Positions 61,398-64,000 of a stretch of 64,000 bases of DNA are shown piece after piece (position 1 is the stretch's first letter; each line of letters begins with the position of its first letter). Below the pieces are notes generated by a model. That model saw only the letters and a program-made list of their open reading frames with translations. It had not been told where the DNA came from and made no database searches. The stretch lies in contig CAJFCJ010000001.1 in NCBI GenBank assembly GCA_904063045.1, forward strand, positions 3,045,501 through 3,109,500, written 5' to 3'. Source of the stretch: Dimorphilus gyrociliatus. Lineage: Eukaryota > Annelida > Polychaeta > Dinophilidae. A program made the translations under genes and the position numbers.

Positions 61398-62918
61398 ATG
61401 TTAAAAGTCTCTTTTGTAAAGACGGCATTTTATTTCTTTCTGCCTGGTTTCATAATATTCGGACTAACTTTTTTAATTAACTTGTCAAAGCCAGCTTACT
61501 TTCAGCATTTGGTTTCAGAAGGTGAAAGTGAACCTAACTTACGAATTGATGAAAATTTTGTTTCGTTTCGTATATGGATAACAGTGACAGTACTTGCCCT
61601 TTTCTTTGGAATTGTTTCCATCTACATCAAGTTTTTTAGATGTTTCTCATCAATGCTACTTCCCAGTCTGATATCCGCTAGAGGAAGGCTAATACTACTA
61701 ATTATCATACTTCAATTACTCTTTAACGGACCTCTAAATAATTTCCTTCGCAACTCGACAAAATTCGTTGAAATTATCGAATGTTTAATCAAATTTTCCT
61801 TATTTACTATTCAAAAAGAATTAATGAGGGGCGGAACAGATGTTCACAAGTATTCAAAAGTTTTTCAATCTTCTACTTGTAAAGGTAGCGAAGTTTTTCT
61901 CGATTTTATGAATGCTTTAAACAAGAGAATAAGTGACGACACGGGATATCAATTACCTCCGTTTGACGTTCATTTTCCATTAATTAATACAAGTTTTAGA
62001 TTAGCTCAAAAGAATCTAACAATTTACGAATTCTCCAAGAACGATACACTTTGCCCAGAGTTAACGTTTCGATATGATTTCATCAAGATATCGGCGTCAA
62101 AAGACCTCGAAGAAATAACAAGTAATTTCTCACGAGATATGATTAATGGGCTAGAGAAATTTTTATCCGTAATAAACTTTACATCTCAAATCTTTACGTT
62201 TTCAATACTCTTAATTATCGTCTTTGCAAGCTTTAGATTATATCGTTACTATACAGATTTAGAGTATAATAATGTCTATTTATCCAATGAATTCTTTAAT
62301 TTGGATAAGGAGAGAAAAAGTAAAAATCTACCATCTATCCTACCTCTTCAGCCCGAAGAGAAATCCATATATGCATCAAATCCTATTAAACCTACAGTAA
62401 AGAATATACCTTCCTTAATAATCGGTATTATTATTCTTCTAAGTATACTAATACTAGCTATCATCCTCTTTCTCTCCGATTTCTTTATGGCTAAAGTTAT
62501 AACGATAATCAATAAAGAAGCGGTAACCGATATTACAGTAACTGGTTCTATTTTAATACAAAAGGACGAAGAATTTGAGGTGATGCCAAAGAGTTTACAA
62601 GAACTATACAAGGAAATCTTTCCTATACCTTGTACGAACCCTTATAAGTATCATACAAATTTGAACTATAAAGGCGGAACTTGCCTTCCTCTACCGTCAG
62701 AGCCAGTTGTAAACAATTCAATACATTTGAGAACAATTATTATACTTTATTTGTTGCTCGTGTTAATAACGTTCTTTCATACATATGCTGAGAGAATAGA
62801 ACAGTTTACATTTGTTGCTTTCTATAAAGATAAACACAAACTAAGAGTTGAAGCTTTATACGATAACATGCTTGTAAATCGTTACTTAACACAAAAAATC
62901 GAACGAATAAAGAGATAA
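61398..62918 (+). CDS. DC-STAMP-domain membrane protein (DCST1/2, sneaky, SPE-42 type)
   Basis: An intronless 506-residue protein with six predicted membrane helices near residues 12-31, 57-79, 96-112, 268-290, 338-362 and 448-467. The ARGRLILLIIILQLLFNGPL segment and, after the fourth helix, the YYTDLEYNNVYLSNEFFNLD block with ILPLQPEEK are hallmarks of the DC-STAMP family (PF07782). In that family the loop reads Y...YDN.Yit..F...D..R followed by LPL...E. Members act in cell or gamete fusion: DC-STAMP in osteoclasts, sneaky in fly sperm, and SPE-42 and DCST1/2 in sperm-egg interaction. The C terminus stops after a short helix (NRYLTQKIERIKR) and lacks the C4C4 RING of DCST1/2. The single-exon structure contrasts with its intron-rich neighbours. 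AATAAA lies at 62987. Confidence 0.85.
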   Translation: MLKVSFVKTAFYFFLPGFIIFGLTFLINLSKPAYFQHLVSEGESEPNLRIDENFVSFRIWITVTVLALFFGIVSIYIKFFRCFSSMLLPSLISARGRLILLIIILQLLFNGPLNNFLRNSTKFVEIIECLIKFSLFTIQKELMRGGTDVHKYSKVFQSSTCKGSEVFLDFMNALNKRISDDTGYQLPPFDVHFPLINTSFRLAQKNLTIYEFSKNDTLCPELTFRYDFIKISASKDLEEITSNFSRDMINGLEKFLSVINFTSQIFTFSILLIIVFASFRLYRYYTDLEYNNVYLSNEFFNLDKERKSKNLPSILPLQPEEKSIYASNPIKPTVKNIPSLIIGIIILLSILILAIILFLSDFFMAKVITIINKEAVTDITVTGSILIQKDEEFEVMPKSLQELYKEIFPIPCTNPYKYHTNLNYKGGTCLPLPSEPVVNNSIHLRTIIILYLLLVLITFFHTYAERIEQFTFVAFYKDKHKLRVEALYDNMLVNRYLTQKIERIKR

Positions 62919-62986
62919 TTATTTAATATATTTTTAATATTTGCATGGAAATATCAATCTGTAAATATTTTATTTATCTGTTTTCT

Positions 62987-62992
62987 AATAAA
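62987..62992 (+). terminator. AATAAA polyadenylation signal of the DC-STAMP-like gene
   Basis: Canonical signal 69 bp after the stop codon; the convergent minus-strand gene ends only 80 bp further on. Confidence 0.65.
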
Positions 62993-63071
62993 GTTTTAAA
63001 CCTTTTAGAATTCAATATTATTTCATTTTTCTTATCTGCTCTTTAACTTCAGGTACTCGATTATATATTAA

Positions 63072-63817
63072 TTACGCCAAAGCACAATCAATATTAATTA
63101 TTTGAAGGTAAGTAGAATGAGTTAAGAGTACGTATTTCTTATTTTCCATTTCAAATGTTGAGCCAATTCTTGATAATGCCTTCGTTACGATATAATTTTC
63201 CGACAAGTCCAACTTATTGTCAACAGTTACATATACGATGGCCTTTTTTGTGATAGAAGCTTTTACGTGATTCATTATAAAGAATCTAGGGAGTCCTACC
63301 ACAGGAATTGAATACCAATGCGAATTAAAACCTGCAGCATCGGTGTCCAGTTTATCAACTTCGTATTGTGTTGTACCATTCCAGAGGAAAAGGTGAATAT
63401 CTCCGTAATTTTGAGCACTTATAACTAATCGTTGATTATTCACTTCTGTAGAAATAGCTGATCTAAGATAGAAAACGGATGATCTGATTATCGTAAATGC
63501 TGTTGATGAAAGGGAAGAAAAAGGAAAAAGTTAACACTTCTTAATAGTTCTGATATGAAAGAGAATTACGTGTGAAACTCGGTCTCAGTATCTCTATGAC
63601 AGCTATACCATCTCCGCACATGAAACTACAGTGAAATTCCACATTGGCAAATACGATAAATCTACCATTTAATAATTGTAGATCAATAGTACGAATTCTT
63701 CTCGATTCAATGTCATTGTGGTTTAGTAAGTTAACCCAAGTTGTTGAATCGTTGGCCAATTTCCAGAAATTAATTGTTCCGTCTTTACAATAAGAATAAC
63801 ATAATAGATATTTATTG

Positions 63818-63849
<32 letters not shown>

Positions 63850-63961
63850 AGCTATTTACTCATAGTTTCTCGGACAATTAAAAGATATAAATTATTATAT
63901 TCACTAGTCATTGAAGTATGAAGGCTCCATTGTCCAGGAAGAGTTTGTACAACTGTACCAG
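63072..63961 (-). CDS. Partial protein with propeller-like repeats, 3' end only
   Basis: Exons on the minus strand: 63961-63860, 63782-63570, 63499-63072, all in phase; the 5' part lies beyond the right edge. About 247 residues are visible. Repeating units of about 45-55 residues combine a hydrophobic strand, a Gly/Asp turn and an aromatic strand: RFIVFANVEFHCSFMCGDGI, RLVISAQNYGDIHLFLWNGT, RFFIMNHVKASITKKAIVYV, KYVLLTHSTYLQI. The pattern is that of a beta-propeller; EPTP/EAR repeats (F.i.g..yLvvan......s.iY.w) are the nearest family I can think of, but the match is weak. The protein ends with Cys-Ala-Leu-Ala. Location and function cannot be told. Confidence 0.5.
63817..63844. repeat. (TA)n microsatellite
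   Basis: About 14 TA units in an intron of the partial right-edge gene. Confidence 0.9.
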
Positions 63962-64000
63962 CTTATTAATATTAAATTAAATAATTTTTTAACTAATTAA

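Overview
This window is eukaryotic, AT-rich and gene-dense, and most probably from an invertebrate animal with a compact genome. Introns follow GT-AG and most are only 50-80 bp. The gene set (phospholipid scramblase, SLC6 transporter, alpha-arrestin, DC-STAMP family protein, insect-type gustatory-like receptor) is metazoan. A small spiralian with short introns, for example a Dimorphilus-like annelid, would fit, but this is inference and the species cannot be read from the sequence. I re-spliced the genes by hand. In every multi-exon model given as complete, the reading frame is kept across every junction.

Left part (1-8.8 kb), all on the minus strand: the 5' end of a DUF4062-type gene running off the left edge, an F-box/WD40 gene, a decayed patch with an ABCA-transporter fragment, and a phospholipid scramblase gene. 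One scramblase intron carries a complete but frameshifted 1.3-kb mariner element with matching terminal inverted repeats and TA flanks. At 10.1-11.9 kb on the plus strand is a seven-helix gustatory-receptor-like gene.

Centre (13.2-46.2 kb, plus strand): one gene fills half of the window. Twenty-eight exons join without a single frame break into 29,826 coding bases, a predicted protein of 9,941 residues. It has a signal peptide, about 7,200 residues of CPxGYYC-type cysteine-rich modules (GCC2/GCC3, ephrin-receptor-like), and two adjacent furin-type sites. These are followed by a possible cupredoxin-like domain, one membrane helix, and a 2,320-residue cytoplasmic tail. The tail holds coiled coils, a DPxTG...PVGG repeat region, and a C-terminal globular domain with an HALAH motif resembling a degenerate zincin site. 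Inside the ectodomain is a second level of order: a super-repeat of about 690 residues, with six to seven copies whose spacings alternate in length. This is the strongest candidate here for an undescribed system, perhaps a megadalton surface filament wired to an intracellular scaffold.

Right part: a stand-alone WRN-type 3'-5' exonuclease (46.8-47.8 kb, +), an SLC6 neurotransmitter/amino-acid symporter (48.3-51.5 kb, +), and an unrecognised small single-pass membrane protein (53.4-54.0 kb, +). Then come a Thr/Pro-rich mucin-like membrane protein with perfect 60-bp repeats (54.7-55.5 kb, -), an alpha-arrestin (57.2-60.7 kb, -), a DC-STAMP/sneaky-type six-helix protein (61.4-62.9 kb, +), and a partial propeller-like gene leaving the right edge (-). 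The genes are unrelated in role; there are no operons. I see no tRNA, rRNA or CRISPR.
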